Part shown: piece by piece, positions 1 through 8,036 of the stretch | How the letters are laid out: the number at the start of each line of letters is the position of its first letter | How positions within the stretch are numbered: the first letter of the stretch is position 1 | Assembly (NCBI GenBank): GCA_042090785.1 | Contig: JBELIP010000003.1 | Span: 1-64,000 of the forward strand | Length of the DNA: 64,000 nt | Direction: 5' to 3' | Source of the DNA: UBA7434 sp042090785 | GTDB taxonomy: Bacteria > Pseudomonadota > Gammaproteobacteria > Pseudomonadales > UBA7434 | Notes under the pieces: model-generated | Database searches by the model: none | Seen by the model: the letters and a program-made list of their open reading frames with translations, nothing else | What the model was told of the DNA's origin: nothing | Made by a program: the position numbers and the translations under genes

Positions 1-54
1 AGGCATAGGCATAGGCATAGGCATAGGCATAGGCATAGGCATAGGCATAGGCAT
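1..54. repeat. Hexanucleotide tandem repeat (AGGCAT)9
   Basis: Nine perfect copies of AGGCAT start at the first base of the window, so the array may be longer. It ends 15 bases before the ATG of the next gene, just upstream of its A-rich ribosome binding site. Read in the frame of that gene the array encodes Arg-His repeats with no stop before the ATG. Whether it is promoter DNA, the end of an upstream gene or an N-terminal extension cannot be decided here. Confidence 0.95.
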
Positions 55-69
55 AAAAAAAGGAAAAGT

Positions 70-471
70 ATGATTTCGCAAATACAAAAATATCAATGGG
101 CCCATAAAATAACAATTTTAAGTTATGTCACATTGCTGGCAACAATGTTTTACGGTTGCTGGGTGTTTGGACCTAATGGCTTAATGCCAAAATTAGTGCT
201 GTGGTTGTTAATTTCATCAGGGTTGTTGTTAATTATTAGAGGTCTTTTTGCCGGCAAGAAACGTAGCTATATTTGGTATTGCTATATTCTTTTAATGTAC
301 TTTGTCTTTTGCGTTCAGTTTTTATTTTCGGGCGGTAGCGTGTCAGAAGACACCATTACACAAGTTGTTCAGTCATCGGCGGCCTGGCACGAAATTGTCG
401 CAATGGTCGCCATATTAACTGGCTTTACCACTGCAATATTGGCGTCACGCTGGGTTAATATCGACGCCTAG
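70..471 (+). CDS. Small integral membrane protein, DUF2069-like
   Basis: A 133-residue protein with four evident hydrophobic segments (about residues 14-34, 38-59, 67-87 and 108-126), so a small inner-membrane protein. Length, four-helix layout and the central YIWYCYILLMYF segment resemble the uncharacterised DUF2069 family of gammaproteobacteria; this is recognition by eye. The ATG is preceded by AGGA with a 5-base spacer. The hexanucleotide repeat lies immediately upstream, in the same frame and without an intervening stop, so a longer N-terminus is formally possible. The gene converges on glpE with a 10-base gap. No biochemical function is known to me. Confidence 0.7.
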   Translation: MISQIQKYQWAHKITILSYVTLLATMFYGCWVFGPNGLMPKLVLWLLISSGLLLIIRGLFAGKKRSYIWYCYILLMYFVFCVQFLFSGGSVSEDTITQVVQSSAAWHEIVAMVAILTGFTTAILASRWVNIDA

Positions 472-481
472 CTATAACAAT

Positions 482-799
482 TTAAACGAGATCTTCGGGC
501 AGCGTTATACGCCACTCTTCAAAACCGCCATCAACAGAATACACTTCTGTAAAATCTTGTTGCACAAAAAATTGTCCTGCCTGCTGGCTAGAGTTTCCAT
601 GATAGCAATAAATAACTAACGCTTTATCGGGGTTAGCCTGTGCTACAAACTCAGTTAAGCTATTATTATCAATGTGTACAGCCTCTTTAATATGCGCTTG
701 TTTATAGCTTGACGCATCGCGCACATCAATGATTTGTGTCCCTTCTACCTGACATAATTCGCTAGCTTGCCGGCAGGATATTCGTGTAAATTCAGTCAT
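482..799 (-). CDS. glpE: Thiosulfate sulfurtransferase GlpE (single-domain rhodanese)
   Basis: A 105-residue single rhodanese domain that would transfer sulfane sulfur from thiosulfate to an acceptor such as cyanide or thioredoxin in the cytoplasm. The active-site loop CYHGNSS places the catalytic cysteine at residue 65, the position and loop typical of E. coli GlpE. The N-terminal part has the IIDVRDASSY motif and the C-terminus the GGFEEW motif of rhodaneses. An AAGGA ribosome binding site lies 8 bases before the ATG. It follows yheS on the same strand after 34 bases, so co-transcription is likely, though no functional link is obvious. Confidence 0.9.
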   Translation of the reverse strand: MTEFTRISCRQASELCQVEGTQIIDVRDASSYKQAHIKEAVHIDNNSLTEFVAQANPDKALVIYCYHGNSSQQAGQFFVQQDFTEVYSVDGGFEEWRITLPEDLV

Positions 800-833
800 G
801 GTTTTTATCCTTAAGTCCCTTGTGGTTTGTCAT

Positions 834-2759
834 TCATTGTAAACGCTGTTGCGCTTGTTCAAGCTGCTCATTTAATTCCATCCATTCCATCTCTAGCGCT
901 TCAAGCTCGGTAGTTTCAGCGCCTTGCTGATGAAGCAGTTGCTTCAACTTATCTTTATGGTCTTCTTCATAAATAGCGGTATCGGCGAGTTCCTGTTCTC
1001 TTATTTTCGCCTGAGTTTCTAGTTGGTCAATACGCTTTTCAATCGCTTGAGTTCGAAGTGTCATTGGCCTTAGCTGTTTACGAAGCTCTGCTTCATCTCG
1101 CTTACGTTGTCGTCGTTGTTCAGCCGAAAGACTTGCCGGCGAGTTGGCTACATTGTCTTGTTGCTCACTTAATTGGCTGGTATTGGTCACACGACTTTTA
1201 AGCAGCCAACGAGCATAAACATCTAGGTCGTCTTTATAAGGCTGTAGCTTACCGTCGGCAACCAGCCAAAGTTCGTCGGTAACCGTTTGCAGTAAATGAC
1301 GGTCATGTGAAACAACCAGTAGGGCTCCTTCAAAACTTTGCAATGCTATATTGAGTGCATGTCGCATATTTAAATCAAGGTGGTTAGTTGGCTCATCAAG
1401 TAATAGTAGGTTGGGTTTTTGGCGAACTAGCGTGGCTAATACTAAGCGGGCTTTCTCACCACCAGACATTGGCTTGACTAACGATAATGCCATGTTGTTA
1501 GCAAAGCCAAAGCCACCTAAAAAATTTCTAAGCTCTGATTCTGATGCTTGAGGATGCAATCGGCTCAGGTGGGATAGCGGGGTGTCATCATTGCGTAACT
1601 GCTCTAATTGATGCTGGGCAAAATAGCCGATATTCAATTCTTTTGCGCGCTCAATATCGCCACTTTGCGGCGTTAGGCTTCCGGCTAATGCTTTAACTAA
1701 TGTTGATTTTCCCGCCCCGTTAGCGCCCAGCAGTCCAATCCGGGCGCCGGCCTCTAGACGCATTGTTATATTATTAATAACCGTCACTTCGTCGTAGCCG
1801 AGGTTGAGTTTTTCGGCTTGAATTAACTGCCTAGGGTTCTTGTCAGGCGCGGTAAAGGCAAAAGAAAACGGCGAGTCTATATGTGCTGGGGCTATGGTTT
1901 CTAGTCTGGCTAAGGCTTTTAAACGGCTTTGTGCTTGTTTAGCTTTGGTTGCCTGTGCGCGAAAACGATCAACAAATTTTTGCATATGAGCAATGCTAGT
2001 TTGTTGTTTTTCGTAAGCGGCTTGTACGCCAGCTAAGCGGGCTACTCGCTGCTTTTCGAAAGCGGAATAGTTACCGCTGTAATAATCAATTTTTTGTCGT
2101 TCGATATGCGCAATATGGGTACAGACATTATCAAGGAAATCACGGTCGTGCGAAATTAATAGTAAGCAGCCATTGTATTGCTTTAGCCAAGCTTCTAACC
2201 AGATAATGGCATCGAGATCTAAGTGGTTAGTCGGTTCATCGAGTAATAATATATCTGACTTTTGCATTAGCGTTCGCGCAAGATTTAAGCGCATGCGCCA
2301 TCCACCCGAGAATGCGTTAACGGTTTGTGCTTGTTCAGCAGCGCCAAAACCTAAACCCGCTAATAACTGCGCAGCCCTAGATTCTGCGGTATAGGCATCG
2401 GCGCTTTCTAATTGTTCATAGGCTATAGCTAGTTTGTCACCTGAACCATTGGCCTCAGCTTCTTTTAATTGCTGCCGAGCAGTCATTAACGCAGCATCAC
2501 CGGCAATAACAAAATCGATAGCTGTACCACTAACAGTATCCATATGCTGTTCGACGGTAGCGAGTTTCATACTACGTGGAATATCGACTTCGCCAATGTC
2601 GCTGACTAATTTGCCCGTAAGAAGGGCAACTAGGCTTGACTTGCCACATCCGTTAGCGCCTGTCAGCCCCAGTCTATGACCAGCATGAACCGTAAAGCTG
2701 GCATCTTGAAACAGTAGCTTTTCGCCGCGTCTTAATGACACTTGGGTAAGTTTTATCAT
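834..2759 (-). CDS. yheS: ABC-F family ATPase YheS
   Basis: A 641-residue soluble protein with two ABC ATPase domains and no membrane segment, the ABC-F layout of ribosome-associated translation factors. Walker A motifs are GANGCGKS (residues 34-41) and GANGAGKS (about 345). Both domains carry an SGG signature (FSGGWRMRLNLA, MSGGEKARLVLA) and LLLLDEPTNHLDL Walker B. The linker between them (about 245-290) is basic and Gln/Ala-rich, as in ABC-F proteins. The C-terminal 120 residues are charged and predicted coiled coil. Length and motif spelling fit YheS rather than Uup or EttA. ABC-F proteins act on the ribosomal E site; the exact substrate problem solved by YheS is outside what the sequence shows. 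Confidence 0.9.
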   Translation of the reverse strand: MIKLTQVSLRRGEKLLFQDASFTVHAGHRLGLTGANGCGKSSLVALLTGKLVSDIGEVDIPRSMKLATVEQHMDTVSGTAIDFVIAGDAALMTARQQLKEAEANGSGDKLAIAYEQLESADAYTAESRAAQLLAGLGFGAAEQAQTVNAFSGGWRMRLNLARTLMQKSDILLLDEPTNHLDLDAIIWLEAWLKQYNGCLLLISHDRDFLDNVCTHIAHIERQKIDYYSGNYSAFEKQRVARLAGVQAAYEKQQTSIAHMQKFVDRFRAQATKAKQAQSRLKALARLETIAPAHIDSPFSFAFTAPDKNPRQLIQAEKLNLGYDEVTVINNITMRLEAGARIGLLGANGAGKSTLVKALAGSLTPQSGDIERAKELNIGYFAQHQLEQLRNDDTPLSHLSRLHPQASESELRNFLGGFGFANNMALSLVKPMSGGEKARLVLATLVRQKPNLLLLDEPTNHLDLNMRHALNIALQSFEGALLVVSHDRHLLQTVTDELWLVADGKLQPYKDDLDVYARWLLKSRVTNTSQLSEQQDNVANSPASLSAEQRRQRKRDEAELRKQLRPMTLRTQAIEKRIDQLETQAKIREQELADTAIYEEDHKDKLKQLLHQQGAETTELEALEMEWMELNEQLEQAQQRLQ

Positions 2760-2872
2760 GCTTTATTTATCATGTGCGATTGGTCTTTCTACAGTCAATT
2801 TATCGTGATTTGTTTGGCTAAGCACTATACAGAAGGCGTGCGGTAAATAGCCACAGTAAATGGCTGCAATTA

Positions 2873-3199
2873 TTATGTTGTTGGAAAATGTTCCATAGCG
2901 TTCGGGGTAATACCTTTAATGTTATAGGCGAGGGCAATGATTTGCGCAATAATAATATAGAGCTCATGCGGTATTTCATCACCCAACTCAAGCATGGCCA
3001 GCATATCTGTTAACTCGGGATTTTCGTATAAGGGAATACCGAGCACTCTTGCTAGAGCAATAATATCTTCTGCTATTGCGCCTTCGCCGGTTGCCGTAAC
3101 CACGGGAGCGCCAACGCCTTCATATTGCAGTGCAATGGCTTTTTGATAAGCATTGGCCGCATGTTTTTTTCTTTGAAGGTCGTCTTGGTTATCTGTCAC
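2873..3199 (-). CDS. Stand-alone FlhB C-terminal-domain protein (FlhX-like)
   Basis: A 108-residue soluble protein matching the cytoplasmic C-terminal domain of the flagellar export switch FlhB (EscU/YscU family). Recognisable stretches are AIALQYEGVGAPVV, IPLYENPELTDML and LGDEIPHELYIIIAQI. It lacks the four membrane helices of FlhB and the NPTH autocleavage motif, starting where the cleaved fragment of FlhB would start. It begins 3 bases after the stop of the FliK-like gene, so the two form a two-gene unit. Free FlhB-C paralogs are known in proteobacteria and can partly replace the cleaved domain; a role in substrate switching during export is inferred. Confidence 0.8.
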   Translation of the reverse strand: MTDNQDDLQRKKHAANAYQKAIALQYEGVGAPVVTATGEGAIAEDIIALARVLGIPLYENPELTDMLAMLELGDEIPHELYIIIAQIIALAYNIKGITPNAMEHFPTT

Positions 3200-3202
3200 A
3201 AT

Positions 3203-4828
3203 TTAGACCTCCGTATCCAATAAATTTATTGTGCCATTAGGACGAACATCTTCGGGTTCGCCAACTCGGCATTGCAGCCTTTCTACTTGTAGTCCAAGAC
3301 GGTCGAGATTGTTGGCCATTAATTTTAATTCAGCATTTACTTTGTCAACAGTAGCGGCTTCGGTCACCCATAATACCGCCGCTAAAGTTTTACCGCGTAA
3401 GCTTACAAATGCAACCATATTGCCATGTTGCTCAAGGTCAAAAGCCAGCCTGGCATTCCATGCTTTTTCTTCAGTTGCGCTTTGTTGATCGCTGTCTTTG
3501 TTCGATTCAATTTGTATATCGATTAAATTTAATTTTTGATCAACCCAAATAGGCAGATCTAACGACCAGCTCTGATTGTTAACGTTATCATTATTACCAA
3601 ACAGCTGAGTGTTGGCAGTAAATAATTGCTGACCCTGTGTGCGGGTGATAACGTTAAGTGCCTGCCGTAGAAGTTGCAGTAATTGCTCATCGCTGTCGCT
3701 CCCTGACGGCTTATAACTTGCGCCATGAGTTAGCGCGCTGGTGACGAGGGACCAAAGTGAGGCGAGTGTGGCGTTATTTTGCAATGCTGGATGCGTGGGC
3801 TTATCACGACTGACACTATTAACGAATAAGCTGTCTTTAAGAGCTGTAATCAGTTGAAGTGTAGCTTGTTTATGATCGATATTGCTATAGCTTGATGGTA
3901 TGTTGATGTTGTCGGTCTTTGAATTATGAGCCATTACTGCTGTTTGTATGCCTAACTTTTCAGCTATGGCTGTTATGGCGGGGTTTGATATTGCGATCCC
4001 TCTGGCGCGGGCTATTTGAATGATATTGGCAAGTTTGGCCTCATATAAAAGACCGCTATGACGAATCGCATTAGTGAGTCCCTCGGGCTGTGTGACTTGC
4101 TGCACCGAACTTATACTTTGTTGTAACTGATTGATTGCCGATTGCACTGTTTTATTAAGTAAGGGTTGTGGTCGTGTTATGTTTTCTAAATGGCTTGTCA
4201 GAGATTCTTTAGCCACTTGTTTAGGTAGGTTGTCGCGAAGCGCTGCATACAACATCGCAAGTGAATTGCTATTGGCTTTTGCTGGCGTCGTTTGCATCAG
4301 TACAGCTGTATTTTTTAAGCTTTGAGTTTGTGCTGTCTGCGGGGTTATAGCTTGCAATGATGATGAGTTAAGCTCACCAAGAGAGCCGGTTCTTAGTCCA
4401 ACAATTTCAAGCTGCTGACTAGACAAAACATGTAGCTGAAGAATTTGCCCCATTCTAGGTGCTAGTGGTGATTGAACGCTTAATGTTTTGTTGCCGCCCA
4501 CATTCATTAGTACTTCGTAGCGATTGGCATTGAGTTCAGCCACCGACGGTTTAAGTGCATTTGTATTTCTGCCGGTCAAATCCATTGGCTGCTTAGCTTG
4601 TGGCTGATTGTCCATTTTATTGCCGATTTTATTGCCGGGAGGAGTGCCTAGCTGAGCGTCGAGAGCAGCTTTTTCGTTGACCAATTGGTGGGTGACTTTA
4701 ACCACCTTTGCCTCAACAAGCTCGCCAACACGGCTAGCAAGAAATTGCAGCGAATCGCTCGTGCTAGCCTTTAATTGAATGTCATTAAATCCATTGGCGG
4801 CTATAGGCTGGTTAGGCGGTTGTACCAT
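3203..4828 (-). CDS. FliK-like protein with hook-length-control C-terminal domain
   Basis: A 541-residue, Gln/Asn/Ser-rich protein whose last 120 residues (from about 415: LDLPIWVDQKLNLIDIQI through LRGKTLAAVLWV to LQVERLQCRVGEPE) match the flagellar hook-length control domain. The long N-terminal part is low in hydrophobic segments and looks extended, as expected of a FliK ruler. No other flagellar gene lies in the window. It is paired with the FlhB-C-like gene downstream, and FliK and FlhB-C are known to interact in the export switch, so the pair probably acts together. Whether it is the main FliK or an accessory paralog cannot be told. The ATG at 4828 has no clear ribosome binding site. 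Confidence 0.75.
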   Translation of the reverse strand: MVQPPNQPIAANGFNDIQLKASTSDSLQFLASRVGELVEAKVVKVTHQLVNEKAALDAQLGTPPGNKIGNKMDNQPQAKQPMDLTGRNTNALKPSVAELNANRYEVLMNVGGNKTLSVQSPLAPRMGQILQLHVLSSQQLEIVGLRTGSLGELNSSSLQAITPQTAQTQSLKNTAVLMQTTPAKANSNSLAMLYAALRDNLPKQVAKESLTSHLENITRPQPLLNKTVQSAINQLQQSISSVQQVTQPEGLTNAIRHSGLLYEAKLANIIQIARARGIAISNPAITAIAEKLGIQTAVMAHNSKTDNINIPSSYSNIDHKQATLQLITALKDSLFVNSVSRDKPTHPALQNNATLASLWSLVTSALTHGASYKPSGSDSDEQLLQLLRQALNVITRTQGQQLFTANTQLFGNNDNVNNQSWSLDLPIWVDQKLNLIDIQIESNKDSDQQSATEEKAWNARLAFDLEQHGNMVAFVSLRGKTLAAVLWVTEAATVDKVNAELKLMANNLDRLGLQVERLQCRVGEPEDVRPNGTINLLDTEV

Positions 4829-5184
4829 AAATAATCATCATATTATTTGGCGGCTTGGCTTACTCACGACTCACTATAACGTAAGCTCAGCGCTCTGGCT
4901 TTGCAAAATTGTCTATTTCTTATCATGACAATCAAGATAGCGGCTTTTTTGTCGTAAATGATGACTGTAATCCACTCTCAAACCCTCTGAATGCATCGTT
5001 TTTACCTTATACTACTCAATTCCTGTTGGTCGTATTGTCTTGTCATATCGTATAACCAAAGGTGTTTTAAGTTCATGCCATTTATTGGCCATTTAATAAC
5101 GAATACTAGCGAGTGATTTTTTTGTCTTCAGCGACGTCTAACATTCTTTCTCAAGCGCATAATTCAGGAGCTGAGGCTAGCTTA
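4829..5184. other. Divergent spacer between the fliK-like gene and ccmA
   Basis: About 280-355 bases, depending on the ccmA start, separate the divergent transcripts and must hold both promoters. I see no terminator, repeat or recognisable operator. The 5113-5184 part is open in the ccmA frame and would encode 24 extra residues if ccmA began at the GTG at 5113. Confidence 0.6.
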
Positions 5185-5826
5185 GTGCTTGATTCTGTAA
5201 GCTGTGAACGCGGTGAGCGCATGCTGGTTAATGCATTATCGTTAACGCTCTCTGGCGGCCAAGGAATGCGTATAGAGGGCCCTAATGGCTCTGGCAAGAC
5301 AACATTACTTCGCGTTCTGGCAGGTCTAAGCCAGCAATACAGCGGGCGGGTAAGTTGGTGTGGTCAGGATATCCGCAATGACCGCGCAGCTCTTGCGGCC
5401 GACACCTTGTATATCGGCCATTTAGCCGGTGTAAAGGCATTGCTATCGCCGCTAGAAAACCTCTCGTGGTGGTTGTCATTGCATATTTCTGCCGCTGAGC
5501 CCATAACCCTCGATAAAATGTTAACTGCCTTAAGCCAGGTTGGCCTAAAGCGTTTTGCTCATACACCTTGCCACCAACTTTCCGCAGGCCAGCAACGACG
5601 TATCGCATTGGCTCGGTTGTACTTAAGTGAGCATCGACTGTGGATATTAGATGAGCCTTTTACGGCTATTGATGCCTCTGGTGTCACTGAGCTTGAGCAA
5701 TGCATTGCCAACCATCTTGCCCAAGGCCGAATGGCCATTGTGACAACTCACCAAGCAATGAATATTGCAGGCTTTTCAAGTTGCTCATTACATGCATCAA
5801 CGCCAGTGATTGAGGCAGATGAATGA
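5185..5826 (+). CDS. ccmA: Heme exporter ATP-binding subunit CcmA
   Basis: ATPase of the CcmABCD complex, which releases holo-CcmE from CcmC for cytochrome c maturation. It has Walker A GPNGSGKTT, signature LSAGQQRRIALARL and Walker B LWILDEPFTAID. I chose the GTG at 5185: it has GAGG 8 bases upstream, gives 213 residues close to the usual 207, and starts MLDSVSCERGER, which lines up with the E. coli start as I recall it. The frame is open upstream to a GTG at 5113 (237 residues) without a well-placed ribosome binding site, so that start remains possible. Its stop overlaps ccmB in an ATGA, so translation is coupled. Confidence 0.93.
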   Translation: MLDSVSCERGERMLVNALSLTLSGGQGMRIEGPNGSGKTTLLRVLAGLSQQYSGRVSWCGQDIRNDRAALAADTLYIGHLAGVKALLSPLENLSWWLSLHISAAEPITLDKMLTALSQVGLKRFAHTPCHQLSAGQQRRIALARLYLSEHRLWILDEPFTAIDASGVTELEQCIANHLAQGRMAIVTTHQAMNIAGFSSCSLHASTPVIEADE

Positions 5827-6563
5827 CCAATAAAATGGACAACAGCAATTCGGGCAACATTGTTAATAACCAACAGATAACAGTAACGCCATTATTCACC
5901 GCCTTTAATGCTTTATTACTGCGCGATTTACGCGTGTATTTTCGCTATCGTGGAACATGGTTAAACCCGTTAGTGTTTGTGTTAATGGTCATCACTTTAT
6001 TCACTTTGGGTATTGGTCCAGACCCAAGCGCTTTATCTCAATATGCCTCAGGTATTATTTGGGTTGTCGCCTTACTTGGCATTATGCTTTCGTTAGATGC
6101 TTTATTTCGTGCCGACTACGATGATGGTTCTTTAGAGCAATTGTTACTTTCGCCGCAGCCAATTTATTTAGCGGTCTTAGCCAAGGTATTTGCTCACTGG
6201 TTTATTACCGGATTACCTATTGTATTGGCATCACCGTTATTCAGTTTAATGCTGGGCATTCCTAAAGAGGTTATTCCAGTGTTGGCGTTTGGTTTGTTGT
6301 CTGGCACCGGCATTTTAAGCTTTATTGGCGCCATTGGTGCATCGCTAACAGTAAGTCTTCGCAGTGGCGGTTTGTTAATTGCATTGTTAACACTGCCATT
6401 GTATGTACCGGCCATTATATTTGGTTCTCAGTTTGTACAAAGCGCAATAGAAGGCTGGCCGCTAATGCCAACTCTATCTATGTTGTTAGGCTTACTTATT
6501 GGCGCAATAGTTTTAGCGCCAATCGCAATTATTGGCGGGCTACGATTAAGTCAAGATGTTTAA
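5823..6563 (+). CDS. ccmB: Heme exporter permease CcmB
   Basis: Six-helix inner-membrane subunit of CcmABCD. Family features include RDLRVYFRYRG near the start, IGPDPSALSQYASGIIWVVALL and DDGSLEQLLLSPQP in the first cytoplasmic loop, followed by regularly spaced hydrophobic segments. At 246 residues it is about 25 longer than E. coli CcmB, the excess being a polar Asn-rich N-terminus (residues 1-22). The start codon lies in a 4-base overlap with ccmA. Confidence 0.93.
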   Translation: MTNKMDNSNSGNIVNNQQITVTPLFTAFNALLLRDLRVYFRYRGTWLNPLVFVLMVITLFTLGIGPDPSALSQYASGIIWVVALLGIMLSLDALFRADYDDGSLEQLLLSPQPIYLAVLAKVFAHWFITGLPIVLASPLFSLMLGIPKEVIPVLAFGLLSGTGILSFIGAIGASLTVSLRSGGLLIALLTLPLYVPAIIFGSQFVQSAIEGWPLMPTLSMLLGLLIGAIVLAPIAIIGGLRLSQDV

Positions 6564-6607
6564 CCATCAGTTATTAGTATTAAACTTAAATTAGGTAAGG
6601 ATCAATT

Positions 6608-7351
6608 ATGGCAAGTTGGCAGTGGTTTCATCGCCTAGGATCACCCAAGTGGTTATCCGGCACCATTGATCGATGGCTACCCTGGGTACTTTCTCTTGGT
6701 ACATTGCTACTATTAGTCAGTGCTGTTTGGGGGCTTGCTTTTACTCCGCCCGATTACAAGCAAGGCAATAGTTTTCGTATTATCTATATTCATGTCCCCA
6801 CAGCCGTCGTGGCATTAGCCGCTTATTATGTTATGGCGATTGCTGGAGCTGTGTCTATTATCTGGCGCATGAAAGTTGCCGACATGGTATTGCGTGCTAT
6901 TGCACCAGTAGGCGCTGCGTTAACTTTCTTGGCTTTAGTCACTGGCGCTATCTGGGGTAAGCCAACTTGGGGTGCCTATTGGATATGGCAAGATGCGCGA
7001 TTAACTTCAATGTTGTTATTATTCTTTTTGTACCTTGGCATTATGGCGCTTCATGATGCTTATCAAAATAGCGCAAGCGGTAATCGGGCAGCGGCCATTA
7101 TGTCTTTAGTGGGCACGGTTAATATTCCTATTATTTATAAATCGGTCGACTGGTGGTCAAGCCTGCATCAACCAGCCACACTTAAATTTACAGAAGAATC
7201 AACCATTGCTACCGAAATGCTACAGCCTTTATTGCTGGCTATTCCAGGTGCCTATTTGTTTTTTATTGCTGCCGTTATGTTGCAGTTACGCGTACAAATC
7301 GCACGTAACGAAAAAAATACTCAGTGGATGACAGAGCGCGCAGCACGATAA
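6608..7351 (+). CDS. ccmC: Heme handling protein CcmC
   Basis: Inner-membrane protein of the heme handling family that loads heme onto CcmE. The tryptophan-rich WWD-type segment TWGAYWIWQDARLTS lies at about residue 122, in the periplasmic loop after helix 3. Histidines flanking it (YIHVPTA near 60 and SSLHQPA near 187) are positioned as the axial heme ligands known for this family. The protein has 247 residues and six hydrophobic segments. TAAGGA precedes the ATG by 6 bases. Confidence 0.94.
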   Translation: MASWQWFHRLGSPKWLSGTIDRWLPWVLSLGTLLLLVSAVWGLAFTPPDYKQGNSFRIIYIHVPTAVVALAAYYVMAIAGAVSIIWRMKVADMVLRAIAPVGAALTFLALVTGAIWGKPTWGAYWIWQDARLTSMLLLFFLYLGIMALHDAYQNSASGNRAAAIMSLVGTVNIPIIYKSVDWWSSLHQPATLKFTEESTIATEMLQPLLLAIPGAYLFFIAAVMLQLRVQIARNEKNTQWMTERAAR

Positions 7352-7370
7352 TTTTTGAGAGAAGATAATT

Positions 7371-7541
7371 ATGTATTTTGGTAGCTTAAATGAATTATGG
7401 ACAATGGCGGGGCACGGGGCTTTTGTCTGGGCAGCCTTCGCCATAAGCTTTATTGTATTAGCCGGGCTTATTATTTTACCCGTCAAACATTATCGACAGC
7501 AGTTGCTCCATATTCGTCAACAGCAATCAGAGGATATTTAA
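7371..7541 (+). CDS. ccmD: Heme exporter small subunit CcmD
   Basis: A 56-residue open frame in the gap between ccmC and ccmE, starting MYFGSLNELWTMAGHGAFVW and ending in QQQSEDI. It has one membrane helix (about residues 18-37) followed by a basic, Gln-rich cytoplasmic tail, the usual CcmD layout; the AGHG segment before the helix is typical. CcmD stabilises CcmABC with CcmE. AGAGAAG lies upstream of the ATG and the stop is 1 base before the ccmE start. Confidence 0.9.
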   Translation: MYFGSLNELWTMAGHGAFVWAAFAISFIVLAGLIILPVKHYRQQLLHIRQQQSEDI

Positions 7542-7542
7542 C

Positions 7543-7977
7543 ATGCACCCTGCTAGAAAGCAGCGTCTTTTGATTGTTATTATTATTGTGGTTGGCGCCA
7601 GTGTTGCTACCGCTCTCATTGCTAATGCGCTCAAGCAAAACCTTAATCTATTTTATGAGCCCACACGTATCGTTAATGGTGAGGCACCTATTGGGCGTAA
7701 AATACGCGTTGGCGGCATGGTAAAAGAGGGCAGCTTAATACGCTTACCCGACTCTCTAACGGTTCAGTTTGTTGTTACTGATTACGCTGCGGATGTGACC
7801 ATTGAATACACCGGCATTTTACCCGATATGTTTACAGAACAAGCCGGTACCGTTGCAACAGGCGTAGTTAATAGCGATGGACTGTTTATTGCTGAGCAAG
7901 TTTTGGCAAAGCATGACGAAACCTATATGCCACCAGAAGTAGCAGCCGCGTTAAAAGATAAGCCTGAAAACTATTAA
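7543..7977 (+). CDS. ccmE: Periplasmic heme chaperone CcmE
   Basis: Membrane-anchored OB-fold heme chaperone. An N-terminal anchor (about residues 9-28) is followed by the domain with RVGGMVKEGS and VQFVVTD strands. The heme-attachment motif LAKHDETYMPPEV is present: His124 would bond covalently to a heme vinyl group and Tyr128 serve as axial ligand, equivalent to His130 and Tyr134 of E. coli. Its length of 144 residues is normal. It sits 1 base after ccmD. Confidence 0.95.
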   Translation: MHPARKQRLLIVIIIVVGASVATALIANALKQNLNLFYEPTRIVNGEAPIGRKIRVGGMVKEGSLIRLPDSLTVQFVVTDYAADVTIEYTGILPDMFTEQAGTVATGVVNSDGLFIAEQVLAKHDETYMPPEVAAALKDKPENY

Positions 7978-8036
7978 GCAGAATGTTTAAAAGAACGCAT
8001 TACCCATTTAGATTAGCCAAATAAAGTAGGCCACAT

